A DNA stretch of 64,000 nucleotides, from positions 1 through 64,000 of the forward strand of contig NZ_AWQQ01000054.1 in assembly GCF_002607855.1 (NCBI RefSeq), read 5' to 3'. The position numbers and the translations under genes were made by a program. The first letter of the stretch is position 1. Each line of letters opens with the position of its first letter. Positions 9,486 to 17,460 of this stretch are shown piece after piece. The DNA comes from Desulforamulus profundi. Lineage in GTDB: Bacteria; Bacillota_B; Desulfotomaculia; Desulfotomaculales; Desulfotomaculaceae. Below the pieces are notes generated by a model. The model was given only the letters and a program-made list of their open reading frames with translations, searched no databases and was not told where the DNA came from.

Positions 9486-10612
9486 ATGACGGCTCAAGGT
9501 TGGAGTTTTAAAATGACTCCCATTCGCAAGTTATTAATTCTCCTGGCCGCCCTTTGTGTCGGTGTTGTCATATTCCGTTTGGTAACAGGGCTGGGTGTAG
9601 TTACAAATTTAAATGACGACTGGCCATGGGGCCTCTGGATCGGATTTGACGTGCTAACCGGTGTGGCCTTAGCCGGTGGCGGTTATTTTACCGCGATTAT
9701 CGTTCACGTGCTGCACAAGGATAAGTATCTTTCCATTGCCCGTGCAGCAATGTTAACCTCTCTGCTGGGGTACCTATTGGTGATGGCCGGGCTTTTCCTG
9801 GATATCGGTCAGTGGTTTAACTTCTGGCGTCCCTTCGTATCCTGGGGTCATACCTCGGTACTGTTTGAAGTTTTCTGGTGTGTGTCCTGCTATACCACCA
9901 TACAAGTCCTGGAATTTGGTGAAATCTTGACGGAAAGAGTAGGCGTCAAATGGCATAACGCTTTCAAAACCGCTATGCCCTTCCTGCTGATTATCGGTAT
10001 TATCTTCCCTACCCTGCACCAGTCCTCCCTGGGCGGACTGTATCTGGTGGCCGTTGATAAACTCTATCCCCTGTGGTGGTCAACGCTGATTCCCTACTTC
10101 TTCTTAATTTCTTCTTTCTTCGTAGGTCCGGCCATGATCTGTGTGGAATCCACCTGTCCGGCAATGCTTTCAACCACAAGGTACCTGTGGATGTCCTGCG
10201 GGGCCTGGCCAGAATCGGCGGCGGCTTTATGATTCTCTACCTGGTTCTCAAGATTTTCGACCTGTCCAATCGTAATGTCTGGAACCTGGTATTTGCGGGC
10301 AACCTGGAGGCGAACCTGTTCCTGGTCGAACTGGTCCTCGGCGTGATTGTTCCGATTCTGATTGTGTTTAGCGGCATGAGCGCCTCCCGTTCCGGCCTGT
10401 TCATCTACGGCCTGCTGGTAAGCAGCGGTGTCATTCTCAATCGTATGAACGTTGTCTTCACCGGCATGTCAGGGTCTACCGCCGGTTCTTACTTCCCTTC
10501 CATTTGGGAATGGTCCGTCAGCATCGGCCTAATTGCTATCGGCGTCCTGGCCTACTGCTTTATCGTTGAAAACTTCCGAATCCTCGGACATGACGATCAT
10601 CACACAGCCTAA
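9486..10612 (+). CDS. NrfD/HybB-like menaquinone-interacting membrane subunit, single-base frameshift at ~10154
   Basis: Polytopic membrane subunit expected to exchange electrons and protons with menaquinone. The first frame (9486-10232) starts at ATG after AGGGGGG and carries about six helices. After GPAMICVEST it goes out of frame. The family-like continuation LSGNAFNHKVPVDVLRGLAR lies one frame back and runs to the stop at 10612 with four more helices. Restoring one C in the CC at 10153-10154 (ACC-CTG instead of ACCTG) joins them into one ~375-aa NrfD-like protein. This is the third gene of the hydrogenase operon, 44 bases after the Fe-S subunit and just before a strong terminator. A true mutation is possible, but a missing base in the sequence is more likely. 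Confidence 0.85.
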
Positions 10613-10615
10613 CGG

Positions 10616-10646
10616 AAAAGCAGCCCTCACGTGAGGGCTGCTTTTT
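10616..10646 (+). terminator. Rho-independent terminator of the hydrogenase operon
   Basis: AAAAGCAGCCCTCAC is followed immediately by its complement GTGAGGGCTGCTTTTT, a long GC-rich stem ending in a T run. Confidence 0.93.
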
Positions 10647-10929
10647 ATATGGCAGAGCAAGTTAGATTGTTCACAAACCCTATGATCGCAAGCTTACCAA
10701 AGAGCAAAAAAAAGCCCTTTACCTGACATTTTGCAAAGAATCCCCTCCCCTGCAAACTCTCCCGTTGAGGCACCTCAATCCGCTGTTTTTTCTATTACGA
10801 AGCAATTTTACCCTATATTTCTTATTAATTCACCCTTTTCTCTTGTGCAAATTATGGAAGATCACTATAATAGAAAAAATCACAAAGAGGGGGGTTGTGT
10901 CAGCCCGGTCCTCTAAAGAAATTGAAAGC
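10647..10929. other. Non-coding stretch between convergent units
   Basis: No gene with a plausible start, ribosome binding site or protein-like composition is seen. It separates the hydrogenase terminator from the 3' end of the minus-strand Cys-cluster gene. Confidence 0.5.
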
Positions 10930-10966
10930 ACGGGAGGCGTGTACAGGCCGTACCCGCTTCCCGGTC
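10930..10966 (-). terminator. Probable terminator hairpin of the YkgJ-type gene
   Basis: On the minus strand an imperfect stem (GGGAAGCGGGTAC with GTACACGCCTCCC) begins right after the stop at 10969 and is followed by a T-rich stretch. Mismatches lower the confidence. Confidence 0.5.
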
Positions 10967-10968
10967 TT

Positions 10969-11796
10969 TTATTCTTTCCCCGTCAGGAGCACCTGTTTCA
11001 TTCTTTCCATCATGCTGCCGCCATAGATGTTTCCTTCTTTGGCTTGCCCGACCAAAGGGCCATGGCCGAAGCCTGCGGCCAGTTCGGTTAAAATCACCTT
11101 TAAGGCCTTCATTCTCCTGCGGTAAAATTCCTCGTGATCCACCTCTTGTTCGGAAATCCCCAGTTTGTTTCTTAACAGGTCCGGCCCGTAAAACAGGGGC
11201 ATCATTATTTGAGAGACGTTCCGGTTTAGCCAAACCTGGCTGTTTAACCGGGTTGTGGCATAGTGAATCAACTCTAAATACAAATCCGACAGTTCGTAGA
11301 ACTTTTGGCAGTCCGCATCATTAAACCATTCTTCGACGGTCCAGGTTTTCTCGCTTTTGTGCCCCAGGCAAAAGTCCATCTTTTCAACGATAAAAGTACG
11401 CTCTACTTTTGTGCCGTCCGGCTCAAAACGCACCGCCCGGCCAATGGGATACGTCCTGCAGTTGCGGGAACGCACGGGATAAATCTCACACCGCCCGTCC
11501 TCCAGCATGAAAAAGCAGGGACCGTCCTCGGCATGTTTCAGTCTTGCGTAGGGCCATTTTAATTCATGGCCAAAGTCAACCTTGCAATATTCCGCCAAAA
11601 ACTGCTGGCCGGGTATCCCCAGGTGCCGGGCCATGATTTCAATATCCCAGGGGTCTAAAAGGATGGTGATGCTGTTACAGCACCTGCCCATACAGGAAGC
11701 CTTGCATTCAAAAGTAAACCGGTGATCCAGCGAAACGCCCGGCAGCGACCCTTCATCCAACCTTTTCATCAATTCCTGTTTATAGCTATAGGACAT
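10969..11796 (-). CDS. YkgJ-family cysteine-cluster protein
   Basis: Member of the broad YkgJ/FliB-like family, whose Cys clusters are thought to bind zinc or Fe-S. The signature CKASCMGRCCNS sits near residue 28, and a second set (GPCFFMLEDGRCEIYP, SRNCRTYPIG, DFCLGH) follows in the usual order. Some relatives methylate flagellin lysines, but that role cannot be assumed; motAB is 6 kb away and no flagellin gene is in the window. ATG 11796 is chosen because AAGGGAGT lies six bases upstream. The in-frame ATG at 11829 has no such site. About 275 aa, monocistronic. Function remains open. Confidence 0.75.
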   Translation of the reverse strand: MSYSYKQELMKRLDEGSLPGVSLDHRFTFECKASCMGRCCNSITILLDPWDIEIMARHLGIPGQQFLAEYCKVDFGHELKWPYARLKHAEDGPCFFMLEDGRCEIYPVRSRNCRTYPIGRAVRFEPDGTKVERTFIVEKMDFCLGHKSEKTWTVEEWFNDADCQKFYELSDLYLELIHYATTRLNSQVWLNRNVSQIMMPLFYGPDLLRNKLGISEQEVDHEEFYRRRMKALKVILTELAAGFGHGPLVGQAKEGNIYGGSMMERMKQVLLTGKE

Positions 11797-12048
11797 CGTA
11801 AAACTCCCTTCACTGTTACTGAAAAACAACTCCTTTGTAATTCGACAACGGGACAGTAATACCTTGTGAAAAAATGAGTTAATTGTTGGGTAAATATCTA
11901 AACTATATTGGAATTTACTTTCAAAGAATATTTTAAATTGTTTATCAAATCTTGCTAGTATAACATAGGGCTGAAAACGCTGTTTCTATATTAATTTTAT
12001 GGTATAGTACAGTAATGCTAGTGAACAATGTCACAAGGGGGTGGTGTC

Positions 12049-12291
12049 ATGATCAAAGGATGGAAAATCCAGTTGTGTAAAATAATTGCATTCCCTGCCT
12101 GGATCCTAATCGCCGTTTCCTGCCTATTAATGGCCCTGGTAAGCTGCTGTTCCTGGTTATTCATAGTAGGTCCGAGAAAGATCTTTGGAGGAGCTGTCTC
12201 TGCTGCTTCTCCGGCCCTTGCACAGAGAAAAGTAGATAGTACTAAACCCAATACGATTGATCAGCATGACGAACCATTAAACGCTGCATAA
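12049..12291 (+). CDS. Small single-pass membrane protein
   Basis: An 80-aa protein of unknown function. ATG 12049 follows AAGGGGGTGG, a strong ribosome binding site; an upstream in-frame ATG at 12028 precedes it without one. The first half is a hydrophobic helix with several Cys (AFPAWILIAVSCLLMALVSC), then WLFIVGPRKIFGG, and a polar tail rich in Ala, Lys and Asp. It resembles the neighbour at 12492 in layout (FP, a long helix, WLF, then G and KI/EI), so the two may be distant paralogues. It has its own terminator. Confidence 0.65.
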   Translation: MIKGWKIQLCKIIAFPAWILIAVSCLLMALVSCCSWLFIVGPRKIFGGAVSAASPALAQRKVDSTKPNTIDQHDEPLNAA

Positions 12292-12296
12292 CTGTT

Positions 12297-12323
12297 AAGG
12301 GGCTTTTTAAAAAGCTCTTTTTG
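12297..12323 (+). terminator. Terminator after the 80-aa membrane protein gene
   Basis: AAGGGGCTTTTT pairs with AAAAAGCTCTTT and runs into TTTTTG. The stem is A/T-rich but long. Confidence 0.7.
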
Positions 12324-12491
12324 TTTTGGTAACTGGTTATCATTTGGCACCAAGCGGGTCTCTGTCTCACTGAATCATCGTGCTGCGGAGAAATTATTGT
12401 TTTTATATTCATAATATACTTAATATTCTTTATATTAATCTCAATCCTTTGTATACTGTATTTAAGGTAAATACAACGGGAGGGATTTTTT

Positions 12492-12731
12492 ATGCTGTTG
12501 AGTTCCAAAATTACGGCTTTATCCCCATTAACATTCCCTTTCTTAGTGGTACTGTTTCTAACATGTATTACTTTTGCCATACTGGGTTTCGCCCCCTGGT
12601 TATTCACCGGGGCCCAAGAAATACCTTTTGTACCGTCTTTTCTGTATGCAAAATTGACTATAGTGAGAAACACCCTACTGGTTACTACCGACTACCTCAA
12701 GCATAAGCCAGGTTTTTTAGCAGCCTTATAG
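12492..12731 (+). CDS. Small membrane protein, possible paralogue of the 12049 product
   Basis: A 79-aa protein of unknown function. ATG 12492 follows GGGAGG at a spacing of about eight bases. One strong hydrophobic segment (FPFLVVLFLTCITFAILGF) is followed by APWLFTGAQEI and a weakly amphipathic tail ending near KHKPGFLAAL. The motif order FP-helix-WLF-G matches the 80-aa protein upstream. The gene has its own terminator, so each of these small genes appears separately transcribed. Confidence 0.6.
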   Translation: MLLSSKITALSPLTFPFLVVLFLTCITFAILGFAPWLFTGAQEIPFVPSFLYAKLTIVRNTLLVTTDYLKHKPGFLAAL

Positions 12732-12747
12732 TAGGCTCATTTTTTTT
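12722..12747 (+). terminator. Terminator after the 79-aa membrane protein gene
   Basis: AGCCT (12722-12726) pairs with AGGCT (12733-12737), followed by CAT and eight T. The short stem overlaps the last codons of the gene. Confidence 0.65.
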
Positions 12748-12863
12748 GCATAAAACTAAAAAGGTAACTCAAAAATACTTTTTTGCTTTTCTGAAGGGAC
12801 ATACTAAAAAACAGAGAATTATTTACAAAGAAGAAAGTCAAAAATTTTGAAAGGGTGTACCAA

Positions 12864-13106
12864 ATGGAAGAAAATAAAGAGTTTGAGCTTAATCTTTCCG
12901 AGGAAACCATGAAACTGCTTGAGGATTACGCTGAAGAAAAGGGCACAACTCCGGAGGATGTTGCGGAATACATCATTTACGAATTTCTGCGTAATCAAAT
13001 TCATGTAATAGAGAAGCGTTCCCAGGAGACCGGGGTGCCAGTCAATGAACTGGTGAACATTCAGTTCGCCAAGATTTTAAATTATCTTAGAGATCAAAAA
13101 CACTAA
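12864..13106 (+). CDS. Small ribbon-helix-helix-like protein
   Basis: An 80-aa acidic protein. Its first half fits a ribbon-helix-helix fold as in CopG/Arc regulators: a strand (FELNLS), helix A (EETMKLLEDYAEEKG), then TTPEDVAEYIIYEFLRNQ as helix B. The second half repeats the pattern weakly (RSQETGVPVNELVNIQFAKIL). ATG 12864 is preferred, with AAAGGG six to nine bases upstream; the in-frame GTG 12855 overlaps that site. It may be a DNA-binding regulator, but the overall negative charge is unusual for one. No toxin partner is adjacent. Confidence 0.6.
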   Translation: MEENKEFELNLSEETMKLLEDYAEEKGTTPEDVAEYIIYEFLRNQIHVIEKRSQETGVPVNELVNIQFAKILNYLRDQKH

Positions 13107-13115
13107 GTAAAACCA

Positions 13116-13161
13116 GGCTGTTGCCTAGTCTCCTGGATGCTGGCAACAGCCTTTTGTTTTT
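13116..13161 (+). terminator. Strong terminator after the RHH-like gene
   Basis: GGCTGTTGCC (13116-13125) and GGCAACAGCC (13142-13151) form a perfect 10-bp stem followed by TTTTGTTTTT. Confidence 0.92.
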
Positions 13162-13185
13162 AGGGTCTGACCCCTTACTATGTTC

Positions 13186-14475
13186 TCACCTCTCAGTTGG
13201 TTTGTCATAGAAACTCCTGCTGAATATTTTTGCTTTTTCCTCATCAAACAAATCCTCAATTTCCTCAAAACCTAAACTTTTTAGCAGGGCTAATACGTAC
13301 CTGTTATCCGCCGGCGTCAAACTGGATGCCTCTTCCCCGTACCGGTTTACCAGTTCCGTTCCCTGTCCGGGGTCAATTAAAACGTGGGGACCGCCCACAC
13401 AGCCTCCAACACAGCCCATGCCTTCGTAAAAATTGGCGTTAATCCGGCCATCCAGGGCATCCTGCAGCATCTGCCGGCATTCCTTTACCCCGTGGGCTTG
13501 CACCGACTTAATTTGAATTTCCTTTTCCGGTCTGATCCTTTTTAAGGTATCGGCAACCGCCTTGCTGACACCGCCGGTCCGGGCATAAATTCTGCCGCCG
13601 GTGGAGGAATGCTCCTTTTCATCCCCCTCCATTTCCGCCGGGTTAATGCCCACCGCGTCAAAGATCTGCTTTAATTCCTTAAAGGTAATCACCACATCCA
13701 CAGCGTCCCGCACGTCCGGTTCCTTGGCCTCGGCTTTTTTTGCAATACAGGGCCCGATAAAGACCACCTTGGCATCTGGATGCAGCTTTTTAACACTACG
13801 ACCACAGGCCACCATGGGGGATACCGAAGGGGTAACATGGGGCGCCAGCTTGCTGTAGACCTTCTTCACCATAGACACCCACATGGGACAGCACATACTG
13901 GTCAGCACAAAATCCCCCTCCTTGTGTACATGGGCATCAAATTCCAGAGCTTCCCGGAAAGTTAAAATATCCGCAAACAAAGCCACTTCCACCATGCCGT
14001 AAAACCCCAACTTTTTGAGAGCCGCCCTTACTTTGCCGGGTGTCACTTCCGGACCAAACTGCCCGATAAAAGCGGGAGCAATGATGGCGTACACCGGTAC
14101 TTTGCGGTTTTTTAACACCTCCACCAGGGGGATGAATTCCTTTTTATCCACCAGGCAGTCGTGTTTGCAGACCCCGATGCACAGGCCACAGTCTGAACAG
14201 GTGCTGCCGTTAATGACCACATTGCCGTACTCGTCTCTTTCAATGGCTTCCATCAGGCAGGAAACCTGGCAGCCTTCTTCCTCGCAGCCGCAGCTGCACT
14301 CTTTTACTTTAAAGACAACCCTCCCCGGGTCACCACCCCCGGTGGCATAATGGATGTATTGATCCACATCCCCGTCTCCCCGGTTTTTCAGCTTCTCAAA
14401 GCCTTCATCCAACTTGCCCTCATAGGCGGATTTCACCAGGTCTTTAAATATTTCATCGTAGGTTAGTTTTGTCAC
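13186..14475 (-). CDS. Group B-like [FeFe]-hydrogenase (cytoplasmic)
   Basis: Iron-only hydrogenase catalytic protein with diverged H-cluster motifs typical of the less-studied group B: LTSMCCPMW, GPCIAKKAEA and GMGCVGGCVGGP in place of the classical TSCCPGW, MPCxxKxxE and ACPGGCxxGGGQP. N-terminal ferredoxin-like Cys sets are CSCGCEEEGCQVSC and CSDCGLCIGVC. No signal peptide, so cytoplasmic. GTG 14475 is preferred as start because AGGG lies four bases upstream; an in-frame TTG at 14502 lacks a site. From GTG the product is about 429 aa. It is not adjacent to maturases. Physiological partner unknown; a sensory or electron-bifurcating role is possible. It is directly preceded by a structured RNA on the same strand. 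Confidence 0.88.
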   Translation of the reverse strand: MTKLTYDEIFKDLVKSAYEGKLDEGFEKLKNRGDGDVDQYIHYATGGGDPGRVVFKVKECSCGCEEEGCQVSCLMEAIERDEYGNVVINGSTCSDCGLCIGVCKHDCLVDKKEFIPLVEVLKNRKVPVYAIIAPAFIGQFGPEVTPGKVRAALKKLGFYGMVEVALFADILTFREALEFDAHVHKEGDFVLTSMCCPMWVSMVKKVYSKLAPHVTPSVSPMVACGRSVKKLHPDAKVVFIGPCIAKKAEAKEPDVRDAVDVVITFKELKQIFDAVGINPAEMEGDEKEHSSTGGRIYARTGGVSKAVADTLKRIRPEKEIQIKSVQAHGVKECRQMLQDALDGRINANFYEGMGCVGGCVGGPHVLIDPGQGTELVNRYGEEASSLTPADNRYVLALLKSLGFEEIEDLFDEEKAKIFSRSFYDKPTER

Positions 14476-14534
14476 GGTGCCCTGGTTTCTAAAACCTATC
14501 AAAATCTATCAATGGATGTTTTAAATAGGTTTTT

Positions 14535-14820
14535 CACCCATTCGACTAATGGGTGGCAGTGTCACATGATTCAACTGCTGGGCCATAAACTCTCGTCTAT
14601 GTTCCGGGTGGCCTACCTTTACAGATAAACCGCCGTCTACCTTTCGGTATCCGTCCTGCCCGGGAAGGGTGTTACCCTTGCCTCGATCGTTCACTTATGA
14701 CAGCAGCCTTTCACAACGTGTACTGCTGCCATACCGCAAACTTATGAGAATAGGAGTTACCCTACACCTAACAGTTCTTTCCGGTGAACATGCCAGAAAC
14801 TCAGGCTGTTCACTCCCTTC
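14535..14820 (-). ncRNA. Structured RNA, left copy, upstream of the group B-like hydrogenase
   Basis: Read on the minus strand this ~290-nt stretch aligns along its whole length with the plus-strand segment 17461-17741. Shared blocks include TACACGTTGTGAAAGGC, CCACCCGGAACATA, TTATGGCCCAGCAGTTGAATC and ACTGCC. Stems are kept while their bases change. The last hairpin is CACCCAT/ATGGGTG here (14535-14541 with 14549-14555) and CTCTCG/CGGGAGAG in the other copy, both around TTAGTCG. Another is CATAGA/TTTATG here against CATAAG/CTTATG there. Compensatory change supports a functional RNA. It ends about 60 bases before the hydrogenase start. It may be the guide-RNA/right-end remnant of an IS607/TnpB-type element, or a cis-regulatory leader. 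No Rfam family is recognised. Confidence 0.7.
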
Positions 14821-14825
14821 ATTTT

Positions 14826-15685
14826 TAGTTGCTTTATGACTGTTTTCTTTATGGAAGCCCATTGCTTCCATAAAAAGCTGTATCTATCCGGCTGGCCGGA
14901 ATGCAACTAAAACACGAGTAAAAAACGGTATTATCAGCGCTTTCATTTTTGATAAACATATATGCAACCGTTGCAATGTCCTTTACAGCGGCAGTTGTTA
15001 ACCTAAAACAAATCTTCACGATAACCAGGGGGGACGTGTGTCTATTATCAATGCTTCAGGCCGCGTTATCAAATTGATAAGGGGAAATTAGTAAAACAAT
15101 TAAACAAATTTACGCAGGGAAAGCAAGATGTTTACAGGAAAGTTAGGACGACCATTATCTAAACAATAAAGAACCGCAAACGGCTTCTCATCTATTTTGC
15201 AAAATACATGCTCATAGAAAATGGGTGACTATGTATTCTGCAGCCTCTGCAATGTTTTTGTATTCATAGTTGAGCAACTATTGAAAAGTTGCTCTTGTAA
15301 ATGGTCTTTGTTTTCCCGGAACATCTGAGATCCCCCTAATATAGAATTATATCTTTCAATCGTCTAATTTCTTCTTATCTCTTACCAATCATAAATTATT
15401 ATCTTCATGAAGGAATTTTTTATAAGTGTAAAGAGTTAATAAATCAGAAAAAAATTTGTAAAATTTTTAGGATTAACAGGTTTTTAGGGGTGCTTGTCGT
15501 ATTTTGTTATTTCAAGATCAATTTTACAAGGCAGGAAATTTTATACGCACCGGTACAAAGTTAGATCCGGAATTGTTAAAGTCGCGGCAAGAATATTAAC
15601 CGTATGAGTAGAATATGTTATGTTTTATGAGGTAAGTAACAGTTACAGATTAATTAAACAAAAGTAAATAAAAAACAATAATCCA
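14826..15685. other. Non-coding region between the left RNA copy and the IS607-type element
   Basis: No coding region is supported in these ~860 AT-rich bases. A hairpin TTTATGGAAGC/GCTTCCATAAA stands at 14848-14858 and 14864-14874, just upstream of the left RNA in its reading direction. The rest shows no remnant of a transposase that I can recognise on either strand. The left boundary of the IS607-type element should lie near the right end of this region. Confidence 0.5.
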
Positions 15686-15715
15686 TTGACATCGAACAAA
15701 TGTTCTAATTAAAAT
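15686..15715 (+). promoter_or_regulatory. tnpA promoter with an embedded LexA-type SOS box
   Basis: TTGACA (15686-15691) and TAAAAT (15710-15715) are separated by 18 bases. Between them lies CGAAC-AAAT-GTTCT (15693-15706), a match to the Gram-positive LexA/DinR consensus CGAAC-N4-GTTCG at nine of ten positions, with both GAAC/GTTC cores intact. The position between -35 and -10 suits repression. Confidence 0.65.
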
Positions 15716-15726
15716 AATGGTACGAG

Positions 15727-16113
15727 GTGGTGTCAATGGAAAAGATGCTAACATCTCATCAGGTAGCAAAGCTATTAAACGTATGGCCTCACACGTTGCG
15801 CCGCTGGGAAAGAGAAGGGAAATTAAAACCACTGCGCACACCCGGCGGTCACAGGCGTTATAAAGAATCGCAGATAATGACTTTGATTGGTGAAGAGATA
15901 ACTGAAAGAAGAACAAAGCAATGCGCTGTTTATGCCCGTGTATCCACTGCAAAACAAGCCGAAGCCGGAAATTTACAGCGGCAAAAAGAGCGGTTAATAA
16001 CTTATGCGGTAGAAAACGGGAAACGTGGCGGCAGAGTGGACAAAAAGCTGGTGCAGGTCATTGAAAGCGAGGTGGTTGCCGGTGAAAATGACGGCGATGG
16101 GAGTAATCCTTGA
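15727..16113 (+). pseudogene. tnpA: IS607-family serine recombinase TnpA with internal deletion
   Basis: The 128-aa product has an intact MerR-like DNA-binding domain (SHQVAKLLNVWPHTLRRWER, PGGHRRY) and the beginning of the resolvase domain including the nucleophile region CAVYARVSTAKQAEAGNLQRQ. After ITYAVENG it jumps directly to a KRGGRVDKKLVQ tail that resembles the usual C-terminus. About 80-90 residues of the catalytic core are therefore missing in frame, since the family is normally about 190-220 aa. The protein could still bind DNA but should not recombine. ATG 15727 is preceded by GAGGTGG. It overlaps the start of tnpB, as in intact IS607 elements. Confidence 0.8.
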
Positions 16114-17457
16114 ACTCACCGAAACCCAACAAACCTACCTCGATAATCTCATGGCCCGTTACTGTGCGGCAGTCAGGTGGAGCTTTAAAAGATTGCTGGA
16201 AGGCAAAGGAGTCCAGGACATCCGTCAAAGCGTACAGGTCAAGTTTAACTTCAACTCCCGCCAGGCCAACGATGCAGTATACGATGCCCAAAGCACCATC
16301 AAAAGCCAACATGAATTGGTAAAGTTACACTGCGAAAATGCCCGGGCCAAAGTAGAGTTTACCCAAAAGCGAATAGCCAAAGCCAAATCGTCCAAAAAAA
16401 AAGCCAACCTGCAAAAACGGCTGGAGAAAGAACAAAGAAAGCTGTCTTATTGGCAAAAACACCTGGAGGGCAAGACCTTTCCGGCAGTTGTTTTCGGTGG
16501 AAAGAAACTTTTTCAGGAAAGGTGTAAAGGCAATATCACCCGGGAAGAGTGGCAGGAAGCCAGAAGTAACCGTTACCTGTCCCGGGGAGACAAGACCAAG
16601 GGCGGCAACCTGAACACACGCCTGTACGAGATGAACGGACAAATCTACCTGGATATAGCCGCCGAGCCAACTGGAACAGGCCGCTATAAGCGTATCACCG
16701 TTCCGGTTTACCTGGCCCATATAAAATCAAAAAAGACAGGTAAAATCAACGGTCGAAACTACCGGCAGATGGTTTTGGATTACCTCAAAACAGGTACCGC
16801 CTACCAAGTAGAAATAATCCGTAAGGACGTCAGGTACTATATCCATATCACCATCGAAGAAGATGTTCCGGTTCCCTATCATGCCTATGGCGCTGTTGGG
16901 TAGATACCAACCCTGACGGTTTAGGAATTACACTAACAGACTACTTGGGACAGTACCGTGGCAGTCAGTGGTTAGGCCGGGGTGAATGGACTTATGCCGG
17001 AAGCAACCGCAGGAATAACCTTATTGGTGAAACGGCAAAGAAGGTAGTAACTCTGGCAAAAGAAACAGGCAGCACCCTGGCAGTAGAGGATTTGAAATTT
17101 AAAAACGACAAGTCCGTGACGGCTAAGTTTAACCGTATGAGCCATGGTTTTGTCTGGTCAAAGTTTCTGGCATATATTGACCGGTATGCTGCCCGTGAGG
17201 GTGTGCCGGTGATCAAGGTAAAACCGGCCTTTACATCGGTCATAGGCATTCTAAAGTACCAGCACATGTACGGCATATCTAATCACGAATCAGCAGGTTA
17301 TGTTATAGCAAGACGTAGTTTGGGCTTCACACATGAGAAAATACCCAAAGTATTGCTTGATAAACTGATCAAAAAAAATCTGAATTCAAGCAAATGGCTA
17401 ATTGGAAACAATGGTCAGCAGTTAAAAAGGTTGTATTGGCTAAGATTAACAAACTAA
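16088..17457 (+). CDS. tnpB: TnpB-family RNA-guided nuclease of the IS607-type element, frame broken near 16890
   Basis: TnpB/OrfB-like protein of the type often called TnpB-related accessory protein. The start is GTG 16082 or ATG 16088, inside the 3' end of tnpA. The first frame ends at 16903. One base back, the frame continues with WVDTNPDGLGITL (RuvC-I Asp) and LAVEDLKF (RuvC-II Glu) to the stop at 17457, so a single lost base near 16890 joins ~455 aa. The region expected to hold the RuvC-III Asp reads SNHESAGYVIARRSLGF, with His-Glu rather than the usual D-x-N, as in one TnpB branch with an altered active site. A Zn-finger is not evident. The structured RNA begins within a few bases of the stop, the place where TnpB guide RNAs are normally encoded. 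Confidence 0.75.
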
Positions 17458-17460
17458 CGA

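Noticed and set aside
14996..15004. TTGTTAACC half-site resembling a BirA operator
   Set aside because: No second half GGTTAACAA at a suitable spacing and no biotin gene nearby.
14826..15685. Possibility of a group I or group II intron (IStron-type element) between the left RNA and tnpA
   Set aside because: I could not find conserved intron core or domain V-like sequences. An intron covariance search would be needed to exclude it fully.
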